Origin: Cyclobacterium sp. 1_MG-2023
Lineage (GTDB): Bacteria > Bacteroidota > Bacteroidia > Cytophagales > Cyclobacteriaceae
NCBI RefSeq assembly: GCF_030546805.1
Contig: NZ_JAUOPC010000008.1
Span: forward strand, 124,001 to 188,000
Direction of reading: 5' to 3'
Length of the DNA stretch: 64,000 bases
Shown: positions 9,901 through 18,114 of the stretch, piece after piece
How the letters are laid out: every line of letters starts with the position of its first letter
How positions within the stretch are numbered: position 1 is the stretch's first letter
The notes under the pieces: generated by a model
Database searches by the model: none
What the model was told of the DNA's origin: nothing
Seen by the model: only the letters and a program-made list of their open reading frames with translations
Position numbers and translations under genes: made by a program

Positions 9901-10401
9901 CACGTTAACGCCTGGCAGGGTTTCTCCATTTTCTGAAGACACGGTACCTGATATGTTTTCCTCCTCAGCTTTTACCATTCTCACTGCTTCTTTTTTTGCA
10001 GATTGTTTGGCATTGCTGTTAGGCAAATTCACGGGTAAAGCATCATTTTTAATGGCTCCTTTTTCTTCATTGTTGGCAATTACGTAGAAGCCGTCATCCA
10101 GTTTATGGTAACTCAGATTGCTAATTGCAGTTAATTTAGACAGATGTTCTTCTACTGATTTTGATTGATCAGTAACCTCATAAGCAATTTTGGTATGTAT
10201 CAAATCGCTATTGCATACAATAGAAACCTCATACATCGGTTCCAGCTTTTTAATTAAAGCCTTTAAGTTATTTGTTGAAGCTTTCTTTTCAACGTGAGCT
10301 ACCCGTTTTCCATCTCCCAGTGCGAGTTCCTGGGCTTGAATATTCATTATCCCGATCATAAAGACGAGCAATGAAAATTTGATTTTGTTAAGTTTTCTCA
10401 T
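6967..10401 (-). CDS. SusC/RagA-type TonB-linked outer-membrane transporter with STN domain
   Basis: 1144 residues. Order of parts: signal peptide (LLVFMIGIMNIQAQ), an STN domain (about residues 40-115) that transmits the substrate signal to FecR, a carboxypeptidase-like regulatory domain (ISGTVSSENGETLPGVNVLLKG, about 150-225), a plug domain with KGGAAAALYGSQAANGVILITT, and a long beta-barrel ending in GFNLRIAF. The STN domain fits the adjacent FecR and ECF sigma genes: ligand binding outside would release the sigma factor. The barrel takes up SusD-delivered ligand using TonB energy. The ligand cannot be read from sequence, but the neighbouring enzymes argue for a peptide or acyl-amino compound. 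Confidence 0.95.
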   Translation of the reverse strand: MRKLNKIKFSLLVFMIGIMNIQAQELALGDGKRVAHVEKKASTNNLKALIKKLEPMYEVSIVCNSDLIHTKIAYEVTDQSKSVEEHLSKLTAISNLSYHKLDDGFYVIANNEEKGAIKNDALPVNLPNSNAKQSAKKEAVRMVKAEEENISGTVSSENGETLPGVNVLLKGTNIGTVTDMDGKYSITVPNSTGTLVFSFIGFSSQEVPISGRSVIDVTMVDESQALGEVVVTAFGLERKKESLVYSVTEVRGEEFTKSRETNLANSLTGKIAGVNATSMASGPGSSSRVVIRGNGSLNGNNQPLYVINGMPISNSPSTVKDQANGATTDLGDGISSINPDDIESISVLKGGAAAALYGSQAANGVILITTKKGTRQAKGIGIELNSNFTLGTINIFPEYQYEYGQGSLGVRPQSQGEAISTGRLSYGEPMDGQPYVQFDGVERPYSGVSIKDNIKAFYRNSTNIVNTVSFSGGTESVLYRVSASDLQSGAIVDGSTYDRQTANVNLKAFLSDKLSFDTQVQYNYEVGTNRPGVGYVGTNSAWGVYLLANTVDITDLAPGYNPETGQEVEWQHVNQATNPYFARDRMGNQDVKDRVMAQGSLTYDLLPNLFIKADFMRDFSSWREEDYYPVGTAFRPLGTYRSTEELRTRSNGRLIANYNTTFGNGINFAAMVGGNLERDILDVSNLVGSEYIIPDWISPVNLNILAPSKGFYRTGTNSVFSSMDFNYKETYYLSITGRQDQFSTLNPGNNKIFYPSVGGSVILSNAFELPDVISFAKLRGSWAQVGSATVDAYAINQLYGFRLGGHLGVPVQTSSSAISNPELRPLTSTTSEIGFDAQFFDNRFGIDFTLYSKINQDDIVSTAIAPSSGATSTLLNVGEISNKGIELLLTGNPIRTSVFSWNVSYNLAYNKNRVLTLAPGQATGNSSLLGKDSSTRFGRSYEYTEDGIRVYNSLSGYAMLGPTIPLGIGVPPYTMGFENTFTYKNFSLNALIDAKFGNKFFSQAKQYMWRFGLLKETLPGRDNGLTVEGVDENGDAFTKTWPASFMSTYYNNDGQYATNFMIDGSFVKLRSVVLNYNIPVEKLQFVNLTTAQISLVARNLAILYRNSDHFDPEQGSDPNSNSQNFSGVMLPRTREIGFNLRIAF

Positions 10402-10650
10402 ATTCGAAATTGTTAGGTTGTTAGTTATAGTTATTAACCAGCCCCAGGTTTTAAATAGATTAACACCCTGGAAATGATCATTTTGGTTAAAGCAATTTTA
10501 CAATTTCTTCGGAAAGCTTAAATCCTTGTTATTAAGCTCCGATGAAAAAATTATTCGGTAGTACTATATAGTGGTTTGATAAATTCTATGGTATAGAATC
10601 AAGCAAATGATTCCTTAAGCTAATGACTTTGGTATTCCTTTATATTTGTT

Positions 10651-11685
10651 TTATTTGATTGTGACCAGTTTTCCTTCTATCGATATCTCATTTCCCAGAC
10701 TCCTTTCTAGGCCTTCCAACAATAAGGTAACATCATTGCTAGGCGCGGATCCATACAAGCGTTTTTCGAGTAAATTGCTGTCCGCTACAATTACCTTGAG
10801 GCCATAAGTAGATTCAAGAATGGCTTTTATTTCTTTCAAAGAAGTATCCTCAAAGAGCAAGCGGTTGTTCCTCCATGAGGTATATACCTTAGGATCTACT
10901 TCCTTTTTTGTTAAAACCTTGTCATTGTGAATGTATTCCGCCATTTCTCCGGGGGCCATCTGGAGACGTTCCTCACTGCTTTCTTTTTGGAGGTTAAGCA
11001 TGACCTTTCCGGAAGACAAGACCACCTTGGTTTTTCCTTTTCGGTTAAGCACGTTAAATTCCGTCCCCAAAACTTCCACATTAAAATCGGTGGTGGCATG
11101 GACAACAAACTTCTCTTGCTCGCCTAAATGCTTTACGGTAAAGTAGGCTTCCCCTTCTAACCACACATCCCTTGCCTCACCAATCTCCCAGCTATTGGAA
11201 TAGCTCAGTGAAGAATTTCCATTGAGTTTAATCTCAGACCCATCAGGAAGGACAATGCTTTTGGTTTCTCCATAAGCAGTCGTATGTGTGATCAATCTTT
11301 CGTTTAAAGCAAAATAGTAAATGCCACTCATTACCAATAGGCCGATGAATACTGCAGCCCATTTCAGCCAGCCATTTTTAGCAATTATTTGGCCCGACTT
11401 GGCCTTTATTTTAATATTTTCTGGAGCAGGTTCTTCTTTATCCTCATGAATAGAATCCTGAATCCTTTTAAAAATCAATTCCTTGCGAATATTTTCTGGG
11501 CTAGTTTTTTTGAAATCTATTCCATTGGCAATCACCTTTGCTTCTCGCAGCATAAGTTTCCTTTCAGGGCTACTTCCTTGCCATTCCTCCCAATAACTGT
11601 TTGTCTCTTCAGTAGGGTTTTTGACCCAGTCAAGAAAGGAAATGTCTACCAATAGGTCATAAACAGAATGAATATCTGACTTCAT
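10651..11685 (-). CDS. FecR-family anti-sigma factor
   Basis: 344 residues. A cytoplasmic N-terminal part (1-105) would hold the sigma factor. One transmembrane helix (WLKWAAVFIGLLVMSGIYYFA, near 106-126) follows, then the periplasmic FecR domain (TAYGETKSIVLPDGSEIKLNG to about residue 225), then a DUF4974-type C-terminal domain (LLFEDTSLKEIKAILESTYGLKVIV) that would contact the SusC STN domain. It lies 145 bases after the ECF sigma gene and 249 bases before SusC, the standard order for a surface-signalling cascade. Confidence 0.93.
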   Translation of the reverse strand: MKSDIHSVYDLLVDISFLDWVKNPTEETNSYWEEWQGSSPERKLMLREAKVIANGIDFKKTSPENIRKELIFKRIQDSIHEDKEEPAPENIKIKAKSGQIIAKNGWLKWAAVFIGLLVMSGIYYFALNERLITHTTAYGETKSIVLPDGSEIKLNGNSSLSYSNSWEIGEARDVWLEGEAYFTVKHLGEQEKFVVHATTDFNVEVLGTEFNVLNRKGKTKVVLSSGKVMLNLQKESSEERLQMAPGEMAEYIHNDKVLTKKEVDPKVYTSWRNNRLLFEDTSLKEIKAILESTYGLKVIVADSNLLEKRLYGSAPSNDVTLLLEGLERSLGNEISIEGKLVTIK

Positions 11686-11830
11686 CTAGATTGATTTAAG
11701 GAAAAAAAAGACTAAGAAAATTCTTCTCATTTTCCGGTGTATATATATAAGGGGAGGCTATTCCGGAAATTACCTCAAAAAAATTGATAAAATTTTAAAA
11801 AAAATATTGAGGAAGAAAAAGTAGGTCGAT

Positions 11831-12526
11831 TTATAGGCAATCACTTGCACAATATACCTTCAAAGCAAGCAAATACAAGAGCTTATTATCCATACTTCCT
11901 TTCATGGAGGCAAGTGCCCTGTAGACCAAGGTATAGGTTGACTTTTGGCTAATGCCGAGTAAACCCGAAATTTCAGCAAATGAAAGCCCATCATAAAATC
12001 GTAATATGATAACTTCTTTCTGTTTCCTAGATAGCTGGTTGAGTGCTTTCAGAATATTTTCTTTCTGTATGGCAGTAATTTCCCCGGAAATAATTCCCAA
12101 ATCATGAGGTAAAACGATTTCAAAATCATGGTCTTTGAAACTTTCTTTTAATGGGGATTTTCGCTTTTTTTCCAGGTTTCTAACTATTTTTCTCTTAAGT
12201 GCTTTGTATAAATAATAGCGAATGGATTCCACTTGAGCAATAGAATTTCTATTTTTCCAAAGCTCCACAAATAAATCATGAATGCTGTCTTCAATCAATT
12301 CTTTGTCGGCTGTTATGATCTCTCCATAGTTAAACAATGCCACAATATAGCGTTCATAAAGAGCCGAAAAAGCCATTTCATTCCCTGCCTTAAACTCAGC
12401 CCAAAGGTCCGCATCTTCATTGTACTGCCCAGCATCTTTAGCAAAAGAACCCTTTACTTTTGTGTTCTTTTCTCCATGAGTAAGTGTCAATTGAAAGTCT
12501 CTATTTTCCCCACCGGATAACTCCAT
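11831..12526 (-). CDS. ECF-type RNA polymerase sigma factor
   Basis: 231 residues. Region 2 starts near residue 40 (DLWAEFKAGNEMAFSALYERY) and region 4 carries LNQLSRKQKEVIILRFYDGLSFAEISGLLGIS with a helix-turn-helix. This is the Bacteroidota subgroup paired with FecR and SusC. The first 40 residues are not family-like; the next Met is too far inside region 2, so the long start is kept. With FecR it should activate the SusC/SusD operon downstream. Confidence 0.92.
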   Translation of the reverse strand: MELSGGENRDFQLTLTHGEKNTKVKGSFAKDAGQYNEDADLWAEFKAGNEMAFSALYERYIVALFNYGEIITADKELIEDSIHDLFVELWKNRNSIAQVESIRYYLYKALKRKIVRNLEKKRKSPLKESFKDHDFEIVLPHDLGIISGEITAIQKENILKALNQLSRKQKEVIILRFYDGLSFAEISGLLGISQKSTYTLVYRALASMKGSMDNKLLYLLALKVYCASDCL

Positions 12527-13251
12527 ATGAATAATAACCCTACCACCAGATAGCAGCAGGATAACATTTATAGTTTAGCTCAAAAAATGTATCAGATACA
12601 TACCAAATTGACAAGAATTATAATAAACCTTCAACAATGACCGTAGGAATTAAGATTGTTCCCTGTTTCAAGGCTTCTGTTTGCTATATTTCTTATCAGT
12701 CAATGCACATACATTTTCCGAATTTAATGTTGTTTAAAATCAATAGGACTTGGGCATTGTAAACTGAACCAGAAATAGGCTGAAGGTAAGCCGACAATTT
12801 TATCTTTGCCCTTTGATTAAGGGCTATCCTTCAAAACCTATTTAATTTTTGAAAAGACATAGTTTAATGCTTATGTAATTTTCCGAGGATCCTTAATTCT
12901 CCAAAAATCTCAAGCATTGATTTACTAAACGCCCAATCGTTAGGGTGATTTTTTATCTTTAAATCATCCCATTCTTCAAGCTTAGTAAAATTTAGGTTGT
13001 TATTCTGTTAAATAAAAGTTTTGCGCCTGATTTTTTCCTTTTCTAAGTATAATATAGCTGATTCGGGTGTTGAATGGCGAGACCAAATCACAATTCCACC
13101 GCCAAAAACAACGGCTTATTTCGTTAATTTTTCAAATCAAATCTTTACAAAATCAATGAATTACCCTTACTAAATTCTACCATTCCATACATTTGGTATT
13201 TTATTTTTATAAAATAAAAAGCATATTATAGGACATATTGATATAAAGTAA
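12527..13251. other. Intergenic region between divergent regulators
   Basis: A 725-base gap between the ECF sigma gene (minus) and the LacI gene (plus). It must hold both promoters, but no clear TTG/TAnnTTTG pair is visible. The only coding-like part is the relic described at 12867-13007. No repeat or perfect LacI-type palindrome was seen. Confidence 0.5.
12867..13007 (-). pseudogene. Short coding relic of unknown origin
   Basis: Between in-frame stops at 13010-13008 and 12866-12864 there are 47 open codons with protein-like composition (NLNFTKLEEWDDLKIKNH, then NDWAFSKSMLEIFGELRI). There is no start codon. It reads like the C-terminal end of a lost gene, but I do not recognise the family and chance is possible. 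Confidence 0.25.
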
Positions 13252-14271
13252 ATGTTACGTCAGACGATAACCATAAAAGACATTGCACGTGAACTGAATA
13301 TTTCAGTTTCCACAGTATCCAGAGCCTTGCGGGACGCTTTTGATGTGAGCCTAGAAACCAAACAGTTGGTCCTTGAAAAAGCCAGGGAGCTTAATTATAA
13401 ACCAAACTACAATGCCAGAGGGCTCTCCCAGGGAAAAACCAACAATATAGGGGTTATCATCCCCTTTATCACCAACTATTATTTTTCAACAGTCATTACC
13501 GGTATTCAAAAAATTGCTTATGATTACAATTACAATATTGTCCTCTACCTAACCAATGACTCCGAGGAAAGGGAATGCCAGATTATGAATAACCTAATCC
13601 TATCCGGACTTGATGGAATACTTATCTCCACCTGCGCTAGTAATTACGATCCTATTCATAAAATTATGGACAAAGGGGTACCTGTGGTATTTTTTGACCG
13701 GACCAACAGCCTTAATGCTTCCAAAGTAAAACAGGACGATTATAATGGCGCTTTTGAGGCTACATCTCATCTGATCTCTCAAGGGTTTAGCAAAATAGCC
13801 CATATCACCGGGCCAAAAGACCAGATGTTTACCCAAAACAGGCTCAATGGATACCTAAATGCCCTAGAACACCACAACATACCGGTCAAAAAAAAATGGA
13901 TTATTCACAACGGATTTTCACAAGAATGTGGTGCTAAGGACCTTCAAAAGCTCATGGCCAAGTCCAAAAGGCCGGATGCCATTTTTGCGGTAAATGACCG
14001 GAAAGCCATAGGCGCCATGGTTGAACTTAAAAAGCAAAACATTCAAATAGGAAAGGACTTTGGTGTGGTTGGCTTTACCAATGACCCCATCTGCACCCTA
14101 ATCACCCCTACTCTAACCACAGTATCTGAATCTGCCTTTGAAATAGGAAGCATGGCTTGTGAATTGCTCCTCAAACATATTCAAAAGGAAAATTTAGCCC
14201 CCAAGGAGGTTATTTTACCTGGGAAATTAATTATTCGAGAATCCACTATGCGGTCCTCCCCCCAAATTTAA
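13252..14271 (+). CDS. LacI/GalR-family transcriptional regulator
   Basis: 339 residues. The N-terminal helix-turn-helix (ITIKDIARELNISVSTVSRAL, residues 6-26) and hinge helix are classical. The periplasmic-binding-protein-like effector domain follows (NNIGVIIPFITNYYFSTVITGI; GVVGFTNDP near residue 285). Bacteroidota members of this group control sugar uptake and catabolic operons. It converges on the minus-strand amino-sugar-type operon ending at 14417, with a 145-base gap. The palindrome CGATAACGTTATCG at 21934, upstream of that operon, is a fitting operator. The pairing of regulator and site is an inference. Confidence 0.92.
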   Translation: MLRQTITIKDIARELNISVSTVSRALRDAFDVSLETKQLVLEKARELNYKPNYNARGLSQGKTNNIGVIIPFITNYYFSTVITGIQKIAYDYNYNIVLYLTNDSEERECQIMNNLILSGLDGILISTCASNYDPIHKIMDKGVPVVFFDRTNSLNASKVKQDDYNGAFEATSHLISQGFSKIAHITGPKDQMFTQNRLNGYLNALEHHNIPVKKKWIIHNGFSQECGAKDLQKLMAKSKRPDAIFAVNDRKAIGAMVELKKQNIQIGKDFGVVGFTNDPICTLITPTLTTVSESAFEIGSMACELLLKHIQKENLAPKEVILPGKLIIRESTMRSSPQI

Positions 14272-14416
14272 AAAGGTAATTTACCTAAAAGCTAAAACGA
14301 TAGGGCTTAATTATCAAAAGAAAAAATAGCTTGATAAAGAAATGCTAGAGACACCTAAACAAAACCGCATCCCAAGATCTTTAATCGACCTTTGGACACG
14401 GTTTAGGGTTAGTGGT

Positions 14417-15163
14417 TTATTTCTGTATTGGCTTGGATAATAAGGAGGCCGATGCATCATCCAAGAAAATGCTGCAGGAAGCATGCTCTTGCAAAATACT
14501 TGAGGGGTTTAAATTACTCACTTCACCTTCCAGGCAAGCTTGAACGGCTTTAGCTTTCCGCTCATCAGGTACTGAGCATATGATGTGTTTGGATTTCATG
14601 ATCTGTTGAATAGACATGCTGATGGCTTGGGCCGGAACATCCTCCATCTTTTCAAACCATCCCTCATTCATTTGTTGTTTTCTGCATGGCTCATCCAGGT
14701 CTACCACAAGGTATGGTATTTGGGTATCGAAGTCTGCTGGGGGATCATTAAAAGCCAAGTGACCATTTTCACCTATGCCTACAAAGGCTACATCTATGTC
14801 CTTCTCTGAGATTAAGGCCGCCAGCCTTTTGCATTCTTCTTCAGGGTCATTTTCTCCATTGATATAGTGTATGGCTCCCAGGTTTCCTACCTTATCTACA
14901 AACCTTTCCTTCAGGTATTTCCTAAAACTTGCCGGATGGCTAATCGGAATTCCTATGTACTCATCCAAATGAAAAACCGTCACTTTGCTCCAATCAATTT
15001 CTTCATCCAAAAGCCTGGAAATGGTTTCAAATTGGCTGGTACCGGTGGCTAATATTAAATTTGCTTTGCCTTTCTTTGCAATCGCTTCTCTGATCAGAGG
15101 AGCTGCTTCCTCTCCTGCTAAGTTTCCAAGCGCTTTCGGATTCTCAGATTGAAATATTATCAT
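14417..15163 (-). CDS. nagB: Glucosamine-6-phosphate deaminase/isomerase-type protein
   Basis: 248 residues, the usual length for the NagB/6-phosphogluconolactonase superfamily. Visible motifs: LILATGTSQFETISRLLDE (phosphate site), HLDEYIG (the Asp proton acceptor) and GIGENGHLAFNDPP with the catalytic His. Compared with E. coli NagB, the Asp of the NDGH motif is Glu here and the later Glu is Asp; this variant is common in Bacteroidota and Gram-positive homologues. Expected reaction: deamination and isomerisation of a hexosamine-6-phosphate to a ketose-6-phosphate plus ammonia. As last gene of an operon with a GH109-like gene it suggests GalNAc or GlcNAc use. Confidence 0.85.
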   Translation of the reverse strand: MIIFQSENPKALGNLAGEEAAPLIREAIAKKGKANLILATGTSQFETISRLLDEEIDWSKVTVFHLDEYIGIPISHPASFRKYLKERFVDKVGNLGAIHYINGENDPEEECKRLAALISEKDIDVAFVGIGENGHLAFNDPPADFDTQIPYLVVDLDEPCRKQQMNEGWFEKMEDVPAQAISMSIQQIMKSKHIICSVPDERKAKAVQACLEGEVSNLNPSSILQEHASCSIFLDDASASLLSKPIQK

Positions 15164-15313
15164 ATAATTTAAATTAAGGTAAATAAAAAAACACTAACAT
15201 ATGGTCAGCCTAGGCTAAGGTTAATCATCTAAATTTATTCGGTACCGTACCCTTCAATTCAGAGGCCGGAAACCATCAAATAAGACCGGAAAATCTCGAT
15301 CTTAGAATTCATA

Positions 15314-16660
15314 TTATTTTAAAGCAGCCCTAGCCACACGCAATACATTTCCACTTAATATTTTACGGATGGTCTCATCCGAATAGCCCAATTGAACCAT
15401 GCCTACAGTAAATAAAGGCCAATTTGTCCAAGCCAGACTTTGGGTCATTTCTTTGCTGGTAGTAAACTCCTTTTCGGGATCAGGCCATAAAGCTTCCCAT
15501 CGGTTTCTAGGTTTTCGATAAGCAGGTATTTTCTTATTTTCCTCTGAAGCATACTGGGAATTATGGGCGACATCCGTACCTATGGCCACTCGGTCAGGCC
15601 CAAACTTCTTGACCATATAATCTATGTGTTGCATCAGGGAGGCGATATCTCCTGAACCTCCCAGATACCAAGGAATACAACAAATACCCATATACCCATC
15701 AGTATCTGCTATGGCCTTGATTACATTGTCCGGCTTGGCACGAAAATGTGGATACAATGAATTAACTGTGCTGTGGCTGGCCACCATTGGTTTGTCCGAA
15801 AATTTGGCCGCATCCAAGCTGGTTTGCCATCCGGAATGCGAAATATCTACAATGACACCAACCCTATTCATTTCTTTAACCACTGCCCTTCCAAAGTCAC
15901 TCAACCCGGCATCATTTGGCTCTCCACAACCATCGCCTATCATGTTCCTCCTGTTATAGGTGAGGTGCATCATCCGAATTCCCAATTGAAAAAACACCCT
16001 GATATAGCGAAGCTCCTCTTCCACAGAACCCCAATCCTGAGGAAGGGGCACACCGTTTCCGGTAAAATAAAGTGAGTGTTTATTTTGTTCTTTGGCCAGC
16101 AAGATATCTTCAGGGGTCACCGCTTTTATTAAAATATCCTTCATCCAATCTGTGGCGTAAGTAAAACGAGACAAACGTTTGAGCAGTTTTTCTATGGCAC
16201 TTCCTTCCTCTCCGGCGTTTTGAATCACGCAAGTGACTCCGGAAGCTTTCCAAGCATTGATAAACTCTTCCGTTTCCCGTTGAATTTCCACAAACCGAGT
16301 CATGCTCATGTCTTCTCCCATGTCCTGAAGCTCCAATGGAGAAGCATTTTCCTCCACAGCTTTCTTCATCCTGTCTCCGTCCACTGCCGCACGAGGCATA
16401 AAACCATAACAATCCACCACAACAGCGTCCCGATGCAGTTCAAGCCCATGTTCCAATTGACTTTTGCTTGGTTTTAGTACATTGAGTGCTACCTGATAGG
16501 CCTCTTCCATCCCCTTGGTGATTTGAAAGCGAGTAGGATCCTCATGAAGAGGACCTGCCGCCTGCTCGCCGGATTGGCCTGCTGCAAAACTTTCCATTAC
16601 TCCCAAACCAGACACTGCCAACCCGGAAACTTTTAAAAACTTCCTTCTCTGATGATCCAT
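15314..16660 (-). CDS. M19 membrane-dipeptidase-type protein, Tat-like signal, altered metal site
   Basis: 448 residues. The N-terminus RRKFLKVSGLAVSGLGVMES is Tat-like. Kept family features: VDISHSGWQTS and VASHS (two metal His), HFRAKPDN (Arg), and VAIGTDVAHN (Asp). The first metal motif, normally HxD after VVDGH, is replaced: VVVDCYGF. The renal dipeptidase chemistry on D-containing or small dipeptides therefore cannot simply be assumed. It may be a distinct subgroup that hydrolyses another amide or lactone, or binds one metal. It lies in a same-strand run with oxidoreductase and NagB genes. Confidence 0.8.
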   Translation of the reverse strand: MDHQRRKFLKVSGLAVSGLGVMESFAAGQSGEQAAGPLHEDPTRFQITKGMEEAYQVALNVLKPSKSQLEHGLELHRDAVVVDCYGFMPRAAVDGDRMKKAVEENASPLELQDMGEDMSMTRFVEIQRETEEFINAWKASGVTCVIQNAGEEGSAIEKLLKRLSRFTYATDWMKDILIKAVTPEDILLAKEQNKHSLYFTGNGVPLPQDWGSVEEELRYIRVFFQLGIRMMHLTYNRRNMIGDGCGEPNDAGLSDFGRAVVKEMNRVGVIVDISHSGWQTSLDAAKFSDKPMVASHSTVNSLYPHFRAKPDNVIKAIADTDGYMGICCIPWYLGGSGDIASLMQHIDYMVKKFGPDRVAIGTDVAHNSQYASEENKKIPAYRKPRNRWEALWPDPEKEFTTSKEMTQSLAWTNWPLFTVGMVQLGYSDETIRKILSGNVLRVARAALK

Positions 16661-16731
16661 ACAAATACAGTTAATGCTATACTTTCCATAATGCTGAGAA
16701 ACCCTTCTAAGGAATTTCCATAGGGACTCTT

Positions 16732-18075
16732 TTATGATTTCTTTGCTACCGGAACCAAAGAAGTAAGGTCTTCAATCCGCACAATTTTTCCGGTTTCAAT
16801 GCTATTCCTCGCTGCGATACCAATCAATGCAGACATGGCACCATCTCTGGAACCGGCAGATTGCTTGTAAAGATCCGGCGCATCAGGATACCTGAATATC
16901 TTATCCTTTAACCTAGGATCTGAGCCCCCATGACCACCAGACTCCGGCATCACCTTGATATTTTTTACATTCCCGAAAAGATTTCTAATCGTAATTTCTT
17001 GGTAAGGTGGCACCCCGGTCGGCATAGAAGATTTTATCCAGGCATCCAATCTGCCCTTTGTCCCATTAACGGCAAGTCTATAGCCCTCATAAGGAGAACA
17101 GGCAGTCAGCGAATAATTTACTTTTACACCATTGGCATATTTGTATTGAACAGCCATGGTATCATAGATATCAATTTCTTTCCTATAGATACATCCATCC
17201 CGGAGATAGCCATCATGTTTCTCATTGGCCACGTATAAATCCATTGAACTTTGGCTCTCGGTAATGTCCCAATAAAAGTTGCACTTGGATTTATGAGGAC
17301 AGGGCCTACAGTTGGTACTATTGAACTTGCTGTTTTTCTGCCCGTAATAATCCAATGAACCGTAAGCAAAAACTTCCTCAGGTTCTGAATCCATCCAATA
17401 ATTCAACACATCATAATGATGGGTTGCTTTATGTACAAGTAAAGTCCCTCCATGCTCCTTCTCCCCATGCCAACGCCTGAAATAACTTGCTCCATGACTG
17501 GTATCCAAATACCAGTTGAGGTCTACGGATTTAATGTCTCCCACTTCGCCATTCCTAAGCAGCTCCCAGATTTGTTGCACATAAGAGGAATACCGCATAT
17601 TAAAAGTAACGATCACCTTATTGCCTGTTCTTTTTTCAGCATCAAAAATCTCTTGACATTTGAACTCATCGGTAGTCATTGGCTTTTCTGAAATCACCCT
17701 CAAGCCTGCTTCCAACCCTTTGACGATGTATTCATGATGTGTGGCATCCGTTGTGGTTACAATCAAGGTATCGGGTTTGGTCTCTTTCATCATCTTGTCA
17801 AAATCCGTATAAACAGGACAATCGACTTTCATTTTCTTTTTTGCATAAGCTACTCTTCCCGGATTGATATCACAAAGGCCGACAAACTCAAGTATATCAT
17901 TGTATTCTTCTTGTACAGGCGCTCCCCACATTCCTATTCCTCTACCACCTGTTCCTACCAGCACTACGCGGCTTTTTTGTTTTTTATGCCCATAACCAAA
18001 TGAAGGAGCCAACAAGCCCGAGGCAGTAAGCAAACCTGTATTTTGGATGAATTTCCTTCTGTTTATTGTTTTCAT
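16732..18075 (-). CDS. Gfo/Idh/MocA-family oxidoreductase, Tat-like signal
   Basis: 447 residues. The signal RRKFIQNTGLLTASGLL is Tat-like. The NAD(P)-binding Rossmann fold begins at VVLVGTGGRGIGMWGAP. VISEKPMTTDEF holds the conserved EKP catalytic Lys, and HKATHHYDVLNYW is in the C-terminal substrate domain. A Cys group (NCRPCPHKSKCNFYW, about residues 258-272) is an insertion seen in some exported members and could bind metal. Such proteins oxidise or epimerise sugars, often with bound NAD. The operon context suggests an amino sugar or glycopeptide substrate. Confidence 0.88.
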   Translation of the reverse strand: MKTINRRKFIQNTGLLTASGLLAPSFGYGHKKQKSRVVLVGTGGRGIGMWGAPVQEEYNDILEFVGLCDINPGRVAYAKKKMKVDCPVYTDFDKMMKETKPDTLIVTTTDATHHEYIVKGLEAGLRVISEKPMTTDEFKCQEIFDAEKRTGNKVIVTFNMRYSSYVQQIWELLRNGEVGDIKSVDLNWYLDTSHGASYFRRWHGEKEHGGTLLVHKATHHYDVLNYWMDSEPEEVFAYGSLDYYGQKNSKFNSTNCRPCPHKSKCNFYWDITESQSSMDLYVANEKHDGYLRDGCIYRKEIDIYDTMAVQYKYANGVKVNYSLTACSPYEGYRLAVNGTKGRLDAWIKSSMPTGVPPYQEITIRNLFGNVKNIKVMPESGGHGGSDPRLKDKIFRYPDAPDLYKQSAGSRDGAMSALIGIAARNSIETGKIVRIEDLTSLVPVAKKS

Positions 18076-18114
18076 AATCTATTGGTTTTATGCTTCTATA
18101 TTTATTGGTGGGTA

